A stretch of 64,000 bases of DNA from Diplonema papillatum (GCA_030068145.1 JAPJBO010000586.1:80753-144752); one strand, 5' to 3'; shown: positions 10,717 through 21,500, counted from the stretch's first letter. The notes: generated by a model from the letters alone, not told the origin. Made by a program: numbers and translations.

Positions 10717-10863
10717 AAGTGGGTCTTTTTTGTTGAACGCTTACGCCCGCCACTAAACCCAGATTTACCTGTGTTTCGTGTGGGCTACAGCACATTTACC
10801 TCCTTTGATCTATCGCAACTGGCAGTCTCCTCAAGCATTCCCTACAAAAAGCAGGTGCTTATA

Positions 10864-11110
10864 TAATAAAATCCTCACTCCTATGCTTGTGGCTGTCACT
10901 CTCGTCCACCGCCCCTGCTCTGCTTGCCGCGCGCCGTATGGTTGGAGTAAAAGGTGAAGCCAGAAAGCTGCTAATCTTGCTGCTGACCACACGAAGTGGT
11001 GCGGGGAAGCAAGCTACTTGATTCTCTGGACGGATTGGGAGCGGCAAACCTGTCGTTCGGATTATTATTAGTCTTCAAAGAAACAACTTTCTTTTCCTAC
11101 CAAAAAAAAC
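10864..11110 (+). repeat. Dispersed repeat family E, copy 1
   Basis: Matches 24700-24985 over about 240 bp: AAAATCCTCACTCCTATGC, CTCTGCTTGCCGCGCG, GTTGGAGTAAAAGGTGAAGC, then GGACGGATTGGGAGCGGC and TCGTTCGGATTATTATTAG. It begins right at the end of a family B copy. Confidence 0.85.
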
Positions 11111-12600
11111 TGGAAGCGGACGCCATACCCTTTTTCGGCGCGGACTTGCTCGAGAGAAACTCGTCAAATTCGTCATCGCTGGTCATTTGTCAGGAGAGAC
11201 CTTCCCGAACGAATCTTTCTTTTCCCAGGGAGAGGGGGAAAGGGCGGTCTGGCGCGGCTGCCGCCCCTCCCGCTCTGCTCCCCTTTGCCCAACTCAGCCG
11301 TCCCTCTCCCGTGCGAGTGAGAGAAGAAGGGGGAGAGGGAAAAAAAAAAGAGAAAAGAAAGTCAGCCCTGTTTCGATGAGTTCGTGTTGTGGTGCGAACA
11401 AGCGGGTTGGCTTTGTGTTTGCAAACAGTAGGCGGGGGGTGCGTGCTGCGGAGGACCCTTCCGTCCCCCCGCACCCCCCCAGCGGCGCACTCTACCGCCG
11501 ACGCCGCAACTCCGGGCCACCGGCGAACGCCACCCAATGCAACGCAGTCCCCGGCTGCATCCACCCGGCGCACGAACGACGCAAACGAGAAGAAACGAGC
11601 GAGGAGTCCCCCAACGATGGCTCCGGCCGGGAGGCCACAGCGACACTCACTCGTAGGCCGCCCCCGCGGCGGCGGAACAGACGCGTTCCATCTGCTGTGA
11701 CGTAGACACGGAGTGTGCTTAGTGCGTTGCTCAGGGTAGTCGAAGGCCTGACAATCACATGAATTGCAACAATTTTTGCAGTAGGCGGGGGTGAGAACCT
11801 TGGGCGGTCTGACACGCCAGTATTGAGTACAGGTGTGCCGTCGTCACGACGATCGTGAAGGATATTGAGTTTTGGTGTCTCGAGACCTTTCTGCCTACCG
11901 TAGCCGGCCGCATCGCATTGCTTGCAGCTGTCGGGACAGCAGGACACCTCGTCCAGGTGGGTAGCGTCAGCTCCCGATGTGAGCTGATTGCCGGCTGGAT
12001 GCGGGCAACTGCCCGCTGACACCCTCTGGGTGCTTCCAGGTAACGTCAATCGGGGGTTTTAAACATGATGATTAATACCTAAAGCCTGCACCAACGCGGC
12101 GGTGACTGTGGCTGGTCTTTGAAAGGGCTGCCTTGGTGTTACTTGATGAAACTCACACTGACCTAAAACAGCAGCTGTCTATGACAGCAGGTCTATCAGG
12201 TCCGTGTCTTCTGCCTGGTGCAGCCTTTTGTGGCAGCCATCAGCAAGTAAGTTAAAGGACGCCAAGCCATCGTAAAAGCAATCGTGTGAGTGGCAGACTC
12301 AGTCACGCACTGTAGCCAGAAGCTGTGTGTGTGGCGTCGGAACGCACGGCAGCGCGCCGTCATGTATCCTCGCAGGTAACGACGAAAAGAGTGCGAACAA
12401 TATGTGGCTTTGAAAGAAACGGAAAAAAGACGAAAAAGAAAACGGGAAGCAAAGAACAAAGAAACGACACGGTTTCATGAGTGGAGCTGATGCATAACAA
12501 ACGCCGAAAAAGAGAACTTCGCCTTGGCCATCAGTGTAGTGGTAGCAGCCGCTCTTAGCTTGAGAGCAAGTCAACAGATGAGTCCAAAACAGAGCAGCAG
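11111..12600. other. Gene-free stretch, no supported feature
   Basis: GC-rich sequence with purine- and pyrimidine-rich runs near 11220-11360. Open frames on both strands (for example 11187-11705 plus and 11492-12049 minus) carry no recognisable domain and look compositional. A tRNA-like stretch at about 12529-12590 was considered and rejected. Confidence 0.5.
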
Positions 12601-13160
12601 TGAATGCGTTGGCAGCTTCGGGTTCCGCGTCAGGATGGGGCTGCCGCCATGAGCATCATCTTGGGTGCCGTGTGATCGAGTTACAGGAAGGTAAAACTTT
12701 CCCACTCTCTGTGGCCCCCCGCTGCTGACCTCGCCAAAAAGACTCGTTTCCCCGAGATGCGGCAGTCCCTTGGCAGTTCTCTCGCACTGGTGAATGCCAC
12801 CCCGCGAAGATATGTGAAAGCGGGGTTTTGCCTGGAGGCTTTTCGTGTTATTCTGCAGATGCTTTGAGCTGTCTTTGTGCCTATGCTTCCATTCGTCTTC
12901 TTAACCATGATAAAATGGCTGCTTCTCCCCTTCTCGGCTGTTCTCTGTGTCGGACGATACGCATAGCAGGAAGCCTCCGGTATAGGTACAAAAGAGAGAG
13001 AGGCGGTGTTGGCTAGGCTTTGGTTTCGCTCCTTTTATTTTTCCCTTTCTCAGACGCACACCACGCGACCGAACGAACGCACTACTTTGTGAGGGGGGGA
13101 AAGAGGGGGTGATTGGTGGAAATTGTAGGAACGTGCTTGCGTTGGCAGGATGAACAGGGG
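12601..13160. other. Gene-free stretch with a short dispersed motif
   Basis: The segment at 12810-12870 (TGAAAGCGGGGTTTTGCCTG then GGCTTTTCGTGTTATTCTGC) is also found at 320-375 and, diverged, at 16325-16390 in Rab intron 2. Nothing else recognised. Confidence 0.5.
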
Positions 13161-13496
13161 AGCTGATTGAGCCCGACAGAGCCAGCATGTTTGTTTGCTT
13201 CGGCCTGGCGGTACCTAAAAGCGGCAGGACTCTGTGGCAGGACAAAACGACGCGAGCCAAGACAGCACCAGCCCCGAGTGAGCTGGCACCGACTTCAGCT
13301 GCGGCGGCCGCGTCTTTGCTTGCCTCAAAGAAAGGATCAGCTCAGTGGCAGGCAACGTTTGGATGCGGCAAGATCGGAAGAAAGCCTGGCCACACCCAGG
13401 TGCGGCCCCACTGTGACAGGACAACGACGAGCTGAGAAAGATGCCCTCCCGAAAGAACCCCCATGCGGCCACATGTCTGTTTGCTCAAGAAATACT

Positions 13497-14050
13497 CGAC
13501 GGAGCTGCTTCGACTCCGAATGGAAGGGAGGCAATATAGAGGTACCTAGCCCCCCCCGTGCATAAGATGGATAAAAAACTCGGGTTTTGGCGGTATCCAT
13601 CTTAAACAAGGGGGGTATCCATCTTAAACACGGGGGGTATCCATCTTAAACAAGGGGGGTATCCATCTTAAACATGGGGGCACTGTAGACTACAGTGTAG
13701 TCACTTTGCACAGGGGTACTTCACCCCCGTGTTTAAGATGGATTGGCATTCTTGCCCGGTATCCATCTTAATCAAGGGGGTTTGGCTATCCATCTTATGC
13801 ACGGGGGGGGCTAGGTAAGGGGCAAATAAATACAATACAAACACAATATGCTTTGTTCTTCGCATACACCACCGTGTGTTGTTTTCTCTCTCAGGACTTT
13901 GACCTGTTGTGTTTGTGTGATTTGTCGTGTAGACCCGCATGACCTCACGTCCGTTCAACACGTGGTTCGGTTGTTACAGCACTTGGGATCCCTTCTGTTT
14001 TTTGTCGGGCAGCATCGTCGAGCATTTCCTTTCAAGCTGGTGCTTACGTA
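13497..14050 (+). repeat. Dispersed family F, copy 1, interrupted by a MITE
   Basis: Matches 52719-52990 (same strand) and 37262-37540 (inverted). It begins GCTGCTTCGACTCCGAATGG, contains CACCGTGTGTTGTTTTCTCTC, CCCGCATGACCTCACGTCCG and ACACGTGGTTCGGT, and ends at CAAGCTGG followed a little later by an A run. The two other copies lack the MITE and so show the empty site. Confidence 0.88.
13545..13815. mobile_element. 271-bp MITE with perfect 29-bp TIRs and TA target duplication
   Basis: The two ends are exact inverted copies: CCTAG, eight C, then GTGCATAAGATGGATA. TA flanks both ends (13543-13544 and 13816-13817). The uninterrupted family F copy at 37262-37540 reads GAGGTAAGGGG at this site, so the TA was single before insertion. 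Inside are about four direct repeats of GGTATCCATCTTAAACA and an inverted segment near 13725-13745. TA duplication is typical of Tc1/mariner-type elements; that class is inferred. Confidence 0.93.
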
Positions 14051-15877
14051 AAAAAAAGCCAGAACAAGTCTGACCGTCCCCACGAGCGTCCGTTCTGTGG
14101 CAGGACAAATCGACGCGAGCCAAGACAGCACCAGCCCCGAGTGAGCTGGCGCCGACTCTGAAGACGGCGCTGCGGCGGCCGCGTGTTTGCTTGCCTCAAA
14201 GAAAGGATCAGCTCAGTGGCCGGGCAACGTCTGGCTGCGGCAGGATCGGAAGAAAGCCTGGCCACACCCAGGTGCAGCCCCACTGTGACAGGACAACGAC
14301 GAGCTGAGAAAGATGCCCTCCCAAAAGGGCCCCATGCGGTCACATGTCTGTTTGCTCAAGAAGAATGCCAGAAAACGTCTGGCCGTTCCCACGAGCGTCC
14401 GCTCTGTGGCAGGACAAATCGACGCGAGCCAAGACAGCACCAGCCCCGAGTGAGCTGGCGCCGACTCTGAAGACGGCGCTGCGGCGGCCGCGTGTTTGCT
14501 TGCCTCAAAGAAAGGATCAGCTCAGTGGCCGGGCAACGTCTGGCTGCGGCAGGATCGGAAGAAAGCCTGGCCACACCCAGGTGCAGCCCCACTGTGACAG
14601 GACAACGACGAGCTGAGAAAGATGCCCTCCCAAAAGGGCCCCATGCGGTCTCATGTCTGTTTGCTCAAGAAGAATGCCAGAAAAGTCTGGCCGTTCCCAC
14701 GAGCGTCCGCTCTGTGGCAGGACAAATCGACGCGAGCCAAGACAGCACCAGCCCCGAGTGAGCTGGCGCCAACTCGACTTTTCGATTGCCTCACAAGGCG
14801 CCTCCTTTCCTTGTCGCCGAGCTGCGAAATGAAGGCAGCATACTCCTACTCGTGATTCAAGAAATCCTGGCCATTCGAGACCTTCGCCCGCTGGGACAAA
14901 ATCCGAAGAAGCCTGTTGACCCGGGATAGATTGCACCAGCAGCGTGCTTGTCCACTTCAAAAAAGGTGTGACTGCGCCCATCCAAGAGCGTCAGCTCTGT
15001 GGCAGGACAACGATAGACAAGACAGCACCAGCCTGAGTGAGCTAGCGCCGGCTCTGGAGACGCGTTGTGGTCGCAGCGTGTTTGTCTCAAGAAAAAGCAT
15101 GGCCAAGCTGGATAGAATCCGAATGAGTCTATCGCCGACTCAAAACACACCGCACCAGCAGCATGTACGTTGCACCCAAGAGCGTCAGCTCCGTAGCAGC
15201 ACAACGTGGGCTGTGATAGAATCAGCCTCTGATCGAGCACTGAGGGGATCGGTATCCGCTTGTTTGCTTCGTCAAAGATGGTCTTGCTACATCCAAAAAG
15301 TGGTCGCGCCGTAGCAGGACAAGAGACGAGGTGGAGAAAAACATCGAAGGGCGTGCTTTGTTTGCTTCGATACGGTCTGACTGCTTCCAAGAGCGTCAGC
15401 TCCGTCGCAGCACAACCTGAGCTGTGACAGACTCAGCCTCGCCGGCAGCACGCTTTGTTTGCGCATTCAAAGAAGGCGTTTGACCGCATCCTAAAGTGGT
15501 CTCGCCGTGAGCCGAGTGAGCCAGCACCGACTCCCGAAACGCGCTGTGGTGGTCGCTTGAAGAAAGTCTGACGTCTCTGTCGGTGATGTCGTCTTTCGCC
15601 TGTGGCACCAGACGAGTCGGACCGAACGGAGGAAAGACTGCAGAGGCGCAACTACTTGAAGACTCTGGAGATGCCCTATGTCAGCCGCATGTTCGCTTGT
15701 GGGCTGCCCGTTGAGCGGCCAAAAGTGGCAGCCTGAGGCAGCTCCGCGCGAAATGAGTACAATGCCGAAGACTCTAGAGATGCCCTGTGTCAGCAGCATG
15801 TTCGCTTGTGTGCTGCCTGTTGAGCGGCCAAACGAGGCAGCTCCGTGCGATGCCGAAGACTCTGGAGATGCCCAATG

Positions 15878-17890
15878 TCAGCAGCATGTTCGCTTGCGTG
15901 CTGTCCGTTGGGCGGCCAAGCGAGTGGCAGCCTGGGGGCTCTCGGGGTACTGTGTGCCCAGGGCGCGCGCCGCGAGCTGGCGGGCCATGGACGTGAACAA
16001 GTCGCTGACCTTGTCGCCCGTTTTCGCGCTGGTTTCCATGAACTGGAAGTCGTTGTCGGCGGCGTACGCCTTCGCCTCGTCATACTGCACCGACCGTGCC
16101 TGCGGGTTGTCGTTGGCGAGGTCTGCCTTGGTCCCGGCAAGCACGATGACCAAGTCCCTCGTCTCGGACTGCGCGATCAACTCCGTGACCCATTGCTTCG
16201 CCTTCTCGAACGAATGGTAGCTCGTGACGTCGTACGCGACGACAGCTGCGCTCGCTCCTCTATAATACATCTTGGCCAGCGCCTGCGAAAAGAGAAGCAT
16301 GGGATCAAGAGAACTTTTGCAAACGAAGAGATGCGAAACGGGGGTTTGCCTGGGGGCTGTTCGTGCTGTGCTGGAAATGCTTTTAGCTTTATGAGGGGAG
16401 AAGTGGTGTTTTTATGGTAACAACAGCTTGCTTGTCTGTATCAAGAAAGCGTCGGATGGCAGCGTGCTGTGCTAAAAAACTTAAAGCAGGAGTTTTCAAG
16501 AATATGCCGGCTGTGTCTACCCTTGAGCAAATGGACCTACCAAACGTTTTACTTGCGTTCGGCGTCGACAGCAAGTTGTGTTGCTGGGTTCCTTGCAGAT
16601 GTAGACCAGCGCCAGGTGGTACCGGTAATATGGCCGAGTGTGTATGGGTCCATTTACTCAATAGTGCCATTATCCACTAGCCACCACCCCAGGGACGGGA
16701 TGTGAGTGTGCCACACCTTCATTGTTAGTGACCACCACCACCTATATGGTGGGTGTGTTAGGCCACCGTCCCCGCCTGCCGCTTCTGGTTAGTCCTGATG
16801 GCGTGACGCAGCACACACGAGCTTTGTTGGGCCAACATTGGAACAGAATTGGGCCGCAATTGGGCCAAAAATGCGCAGCCCCAAGAGCGCGGTCCAAAGA
16901 TCGGGTCAAAAATCTGGTTCGGTCAACGAGGAATCAGAAACCCCTGAGACTCTGGGAGATTCATCGTTTTTTTCAAATCCACATCCGGGTTTCTCTCGAG
17001 GCAGATTTATTCTTTAGCCTAATGCCATTCTCTTATATCCCTAATGAGGGATATAAGAGAAAACCTTTTCAACCCTAGGGATATAAGGTACTTACACCTT
17101 ATCTTGATCCAACCCCACTCTCTTGAGTGGAGCCGAACCAGGAGATAACCGTAGGAACCGGCCATAAGGCTCAAACCCTCGGAACAACAAGGTTTCTCGG
17201 CGCGTTACGCCCGCCGGTCCATTCGGACTCGTATAGACCCGGTTGGAGACACAGGATCTGGATGTGAAATTGGAAGTTGCCGTTCCCATGTGCCCTAGGT
17301 AACTCACGCATTCCTCTAGACTGGGTTCTGGCTTAAGGCGTTCAGCCATAATAAAGCCCGACATACCCGGTACCGTTCCTGGCCAGCCGTGTCCCATATG
17401 TCCAGGTTCACGGTGCAGTCTTCGAGCTCGACAGTGTGGTGGAGGAAGCTGGCGCCGGTTGTGCTTCGTTGAGAATGCGAAAAGTCATCGTCGATGAGAC
17501 GCGCCACCTGCGGAAAAAGAGGTGTAGGGGGATTTGGTCGTTCGAGTTTCAAGAAGCCGGTGTCTTTCAGTCTCCGGTTGACCGTTGAGCAATCACTGTC
17601 AGTTGTCAGTTGGGTAGGCCTTGCATTTTGTCATTTGCACATTTTCTGTACCTACTTTGTGTTCTCTTTGCTGAGGGTTGCCATTGGGAAACTTGCGCAC
17701 CTGCTGTGTGGTTGTTTTTCCATCATTTGTGCATTTCTTTGCGTATTTTTTTATGATGACAACGCGTTTTGATACCCGTAAGAAATTGGAGTCAAAGGCA
17801 CACCAGCGACGACTTGCCGACGCCACTGTCTCCGAGGAGGACAACCTTGAACTTGGTACTAACAGTACCACCGACCATGGCGCGACTCAT
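15878..17890 (-). CDS. Rab5-type small GTPase, three exons
   Basis: Membrane-traffic GTPase acting on endosomal or related membranes. Exons: 17890-17804 (29 codons), 17507-17367 (47) and 16282-15878 (134 plus stop). Both introns are phase 0, GT-AG, of 296 and 1084 bp, giving 210 residues. Motifs: P-loop GDSGVGKS at 20-27, switch I STTGASF, WDTAGQE at 67-73, MYYRGA, ETSAK, and a C-terminal CC for double geranylgeranylation. The G4 box reads TKAD in place of NKxD (residues 127-130), a change known in Rab24-like proteins that can alter nucleotide binding. The surrounding sequence (KFKVVLLGDSG, GASF, ADLA) fits Rab5/Rab21/Rab22 relatives best. The start is the first Met before the conserved core. 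Copies of the last codons continue downstream as a tandem array. Confidence 0.92.
16283..17366 (-). other. Rab intron 2
   Basis: A 1084-bp intron with donor GTATGT at 17366 and acceptor TTCGCAG at 16283. It contains a perfect hairpin (17028-17061), a short shared dispersed motif near 16325-16390 and AT-rich unique DNA. It is far longer than intron 1 (296 bp). Confidence 0.85.
17028..17061. repeat. Perfect 15-bp hairpin in Rab intron 2
   Basis: The arms TTCTCTTATATCCCT and AGGGATATAAGAGAA are separated by a 4-base loop (AATG). A third GGGATATAAG half-arm follows at about 17078-17088. Confidence 0.9.
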
Positions 17891-18590
17891 GCACCCTGCC
17901 TGTCCGCCGCGCTCGCTGTTGTCAGTACGCGCGCCCCGAGCCTGTGTTCACTCCAGGCGTGTCCTCCGCAGCTATGTTGCCCCCTCCCCTTCCCCTCCCC
18001 CTCCCTCCTCCCACCTGCCCCTTTGCTGGCAGGCAGTCGGGCCAGCTTTTGTTTCCTGTTGTTTTGTGTTTCCGACGATCCGGGCGACCCGAGATGCGTA
18101 TCTGTTTGCTTGAACGACTCGAGAGGAGGGGGGTTCCCTCCAGCTTCGTCCTATCCCGGCATAGGCCACCATCGCATCACAACAAGTGTCTTTGGCTTCG
18201 AATCCCTTCCCAGCAAATCAGGACCGGGGAGGGTGCGGCGTGGAGAGGTCTGTCTGAAGAAATGGAACAAAGCATCGCCGGGAGGGGGGTGCCGCTGTCT
18301 TTCATTTGCAGGCACCACTGGCAGGCTAGCAGGCTAGCCTTTTCGCACGGTTTCCGGACTAGCCTGCAAACAGCGGGTGCCCACGGCACGCCGCTGATAC
18401 GTGATGCAAGGATGTGGATGCTAGAAATCACACATCGAGACGGGGTCTCGTGGAAGAAAGCGCGACAATATGACAAGAAGGCAGCAGACGGCGCGACGAA
18501 CACAAGCCCGAGACCGTTGAAAAACTGAAGAAATTGGTCCGAGCAGATGATGTCCCCTGGTGTTGAACTAGGGAACAGCGGGTTCTCACA
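17891..18590. other. Upstream region of the Rab gene
   Basis: Contains a strong C/T-rich tract (about 17965-18020), which may belong to the promoter. A small inverted repeat around GGCTAGCAGGCTAGCC and GACTAGCCTGC lies at 18320-18370. The rest holds no recognised gene. Confidence 0.5.
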
Positions 18591-18594
18591 GAGT

Positions 18595-20123
18595 GCTCAC
18601 CTCCAGAGACGTGGTGTCTTATTTATGCCCAGAGTCTGCAACGACACGGTCAGCTGAGTCCAGCACGTTACCTTCCATACGAACGCAACACCGATCTTCG
18701 GCGCGCACAGCCTGCAGAGCAAGTGCTCACTCCCAGAGACACGGGATCATGCTCATCCAGAATGAAACCGTCTCTGGTAGGGCAGATAGGAACAGCAGGT
18801 TCTAGCTATCCTGGGGGAAACTTCGGAGTGCTTCAGCTACTAGATGGTTCGATGGGTATTTCGCCCCTATACCTAGCTTTGACGAGACGTCAAAACCGCA
18901 TCGTACCTCCCACCAGGGGTTCCCCCGGCTTCGTCCGATCCGGGCATAGTTCACCATCTTTCCGGTCCCAGCAAGTTTACTTTACCTCAACACCCTTTCC
19001 AGTACATCAGGATCGGGGTGCTCACTTCCAGCGACGCGGTGTCTTCTTCATGCCCAGAGCTTCGCCATCCACAACGACACGGTCAGCTGAGTCCAGCACT
19101 TTGGTTTCCAGAATGAAACCGTCTGTTGCATCCAACCTTGTACCGGAACAGCAGGTTCTCGGACTGCTCACCCAGAGACGCGGTGTCTTCTTCATGCCCA
19201 GACAGAGAGTTGTAGATGGCGAACGACACGGTCAGCTGAGTCCAGCACTTTGGTTTCCAGAATGAAACCGTCTGTTGCATCCAACCTTGTACCGGAACAG
19301 CAGGTTCTCGGACTGCTCACCCAGAGACGCGGTGTCTTCTTCATGCCCAGACAGAGAGTTGTAGATGGCGAACGACACGGTCAGCTGAGTCCAGCACTTT
19401 GGTTTCCAGAATGAAACCGTCTGTTGCATCCAACCTTGTACCGGAACAGCAGGTTCTCGGACTGCTCACCCAGAGACGCGGTGTCTTCTTCATGCCCAGA
19501 CAGAGAGTTGTAGATGGCGAACAACACGGTCAGCTGAGTCCAGCACTTTGGTTTCCAGAATGAAACCGTCTGTTGCATCCAACCTTGTACCGGAACAGCA
19601 GGTTCTCGGACTGCTCACCCAGAGACGCGGTGTCTTCTTCATGCCCAGACAGAGAGTTGTAGATGGCGAACGACACGGTCAGCTGAGTCCAGCACTTTGG
19701 TTTCCAGAATGAAACCGTCTGTTGCATCCAACCTTGTACCGGAACAGCAGGTTCTCGGACTGCTCACCCAGAGACGCGGTGTCTTCTTCATGCCCAGACA
19801 GAGAGTTGTAGATGGCGAACAACACGGTCAGCTGAGTCCAGCACTTTGGTTTCCAGAATGAAACCGTCTGTTGCATCCAACCTTGTACCGGAACAGCAGG
19901 TTCTCGGACTGCTCACCCAGAGACGCGGTGTCTTCTTCATGCCCAGACAGAGAGTTGTAGATGGCAAACGACACGGTCAGCTGAGTCCAGCACTTTGGTT
20001 TCCAGAATGAAACCGTCTGTTGCATCCAACACCTTGTACCAGGGCAGATGGGAACAGCAGGTCCTCACTTCCAGAGACGCGGTGTCTTGTTCATACCCAG
20101 AGCTTCGCCATCCACAACGACAC
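18595..20123 (-). repeat. 149-bp satellite derived from the 3' end of the MaoC gene
   Basis: The segment GGTCAGCTGAGTCCAGCACT begins at 19081, 19230, 19379, 19528, 19677, 19826 and 19975, exactly 149 bp apart, and again at 20124 inside the MaoC gene, also 149 bp on. Units are almost identical. Two of them (19379 and 19677 windows) carry the same single-base variant, giving an alternating pattern that hints at a 298-bp dimer. An older, diverged copy is at about 18600-18740. Each unit contains the antisense of the gene's last codons (the METKVLDSAD and MNKTPRLWK region). Confidence 0.92.
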
Positions 20124-20502
20124 GGTCAGCTGAGTCCAGCACTTTGGTTTCCATCCGTATGCAACACCGGCTGGGCGACAGCGCCGTCACGTTGACTTCG
20201 GCGCGCAGAGCCTCGCCCACTTGGGCGGGCCTGCGGAAGTTCAACTTCTGCGACAGGTACAGGGACCCGGGGCCGGGCAGCTGCGAGCCCATGACCCCCG
20301 AGATCAGCGAGGCGACCATCATCCCCGGCAGCAGCACCGCGCCGCCTTCGACCGTCTCGTCGCCGGTGCGGTGGACGGTGTTCGTGTCGCCCGCTACGGC
20401 GAGGAAGGCTTCTAAGTCAGCTTTTCCGAACACTCTTTCCGGGCCCGTTGCCCGGTCTCCGACCGCCAGCGGCCTGCGCAAGCATAGCGATCGTCGGAAC
20501 AT
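20065..20502 (-). CDS. MaoC-like (R)-specific enoyl-CoA hydratase / 3-hydroxyacyl dehydratase
   Basis: A hot-dog-fold hydratase 2 family protein. It would interconvert trans-2-enoyl and (R)-3-hydroxyacyl thioesters in fatty-acid synthesis (HTD2-like, mitochondrial) or in beta-oxidation. It has 145 residues, the usual size of single-domain PhaJ/HTD2 proteins. The catalytic signature AGDTNTVH gives Asp39, Asn41 and His44. A Gly-rich stretch (EGGAVLLPGMM, 52-62), the LSQKLNFRRPAQVGE strand region (83-97) and a final DGEAL follow. The N terminus (MFRRSLCLRRPL) is Arg-rich and lacks acid residues, consistent with a short mitochondrial targeting peptide, though this is inferred. No intron is needed. 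Copies of its 3' end lie to the left and copies of its 5' end to the right, so the gene may be one member of a locally shuffled array. Confidence 0.88.
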   Translation of the reverse strand: MFRRSLCLRRPLAVGDRATGPERVFGKADLEAFLAVAGDTNTVHRTGDETVEGGAVLLPGMMVASLISGVMGSQLPGPGSLYLSQKLNFRRPAQVGEALRAEVNVTALSPSRCCIRMETKVLDSADRVVVDGEALGMNKTPRLWK

Positions 20503-21500
20503 GTACGCGGGGCAACTTCCCCCACCCCGTACCTATAGCTTCCATATCATTTCTACACGGTGGAGTGCAGCTTCAGAAGCTGGAGCCAAAGAGAGTGCGG
20601 GCGAGTCACACCCGAAAAGCGGGTGTGACATTCGCTTTTTAACTCCAGCTTCTAGGCTGGACTCCACAGTGCATTCTACTTCTCGGAGAGAAAGTATGTC
20701 ACAAAGCATGTGTAATAAGTGTTCATGGGATGATATCGCTCCTGAACATGTGGACGGTGTTCGTGTCACCCGCCACGGCGAGGAAGGCTTATAAGTCAGC
20801 TTTTCCGAACACTCTTTCCGGGCCCTTTGCCCGGTCTCCGACCGCCAGCGGCCTGCGCAAGCATAGCGATCGTCGGAACATGTACTCGGGGCAACTTCCC
20901 CCTCGTATATAGCTTCCATATCATTTCTACACGGTGGAGTGCAGCGTCAGAAGCTGGAGTCAAAGAGTGTGCGCCCGAGTCACACCCGAAAAGCGGTGTG
21001 ACATTCGCTTTTTAACTCCAGCTTCTAGGCTTGACTCCACTGTGTATTCTACTTCTCGGAGAGAAGGTATGTCACAAAGCATGTGTAATGAGTCTATGGG
21101 ATGCTATTGCCCCTGAACAGGTGGACGGTGTTCGTGTCGCCCGCCACGGCGAGGAAGGCTTCTAAGTCAGCTTTTCCGAACACTTTTTCCGGGCTCTTGG
21201 CCCGGTCTCCGACCGCCAGCTGCGGCTTGCGCAAGCATAGCGATCGTCGGAACCTGTACTCGGGGCAACCTCCCCCCGTACCTATATAGCTTCATATCGT
21301 TTCGCTAGCCCACACGGTGGAGTGCATTTTCAGAAGCTGGAGTTGAAGAGGGTGTGCCCGAGTCACACCCAAAATGCGGGTGTGCTACAACCAAAACGCG
21401 TGTAAAATCCACACCCGAAAAGCAGGGTGGCTTTTCAACTCCAGCTTTAGCTACAGCTTCTGAGGCTGGACTCCACCGTGGATTCTACTTCCCGAAGAGA
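20503..21500 (-). repeat. Two upstream copies of the MaoC 5' end, each with an inverted-repeat segment
   Basis: The gene's 5' coding part (GTGGACGGTGTTCGTGTC at 20371) recurs at 20750 and 21121, periods of about 379 and 371 bp. All three are followed by about 120 bp whose ends are inverted: CACGGTGGAGTGCAG and AGAAGCTGGAG against CTCCAGCTTCTAGGC and GACTCCAC (near 20558-20672, 20931-21042 and 21314-21477). The centre of each carries GAGTCACACCC and a GGTGTGACATTCGC partner. The copies break the coding frame and stop near the catalytic Asp, so they are not genes. Confidence 0.88.

Larger units (their letters stand above)
10111..10868 (+). repeat. Dispersed family B (SINE-like), split by a nested element
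   Basis: The left part (10111-10182) and right part (10717-10868) join into one family B copy, compared with 28170-28390 and 32409-32625. The family starts AAATACTCGAGGGGCTGCC, contains GTTGAACGCTTACGCCCGCC and CACATTTACCTCCTTTGATC, and ends CAGGTGCTTATAC followed by an A-rich tail. The A tail is clearest in the inverted copies at 50069 and 59289, which suggests retroposition. Confidence 0.85.
13165..15930 (+). repeat. Degenerate tandem array, 309-bp period in the middle, merging into the Rab gene end
   Basis: Two nearly identical units with a 309-bp period lie at about 14090-14770, and a diverged one at 13180-13490. Each carries GTGGCAGGACAAATCGACGC, AAAGAAAGGATCAGCTC and GACAACGACGAGCTGAGAAA. 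Towards 15.9 kb the array grades into shorter units (15678, 15787, 15884) built on ATGTTCGCTTG, CTG and GTTGAGCGGCCAA. These short units are copies of the last codons of the Rab gene (about 15878-15930). It looks like repeated duplication of the 3' end of that gene, with age increasing to the left, though the 309-bp units could have another origin. Confidence 0.7.

Noticed and set aside
11187..11705. Plus-strand open frame of 172 codons
   Set aside because: Composition follows the GC- and purine-rich DNA. There is no recognisable domain and an equally long frame lies on the other strand.
12529..12590. tRNA-like stretch with TGTAGTGGTAGCAGC and a GCTCT/AGAGC arm
   Set aside because: Position 33 of the loop would be A rather than T, and no acceptable T arm or acceptor stem follows.
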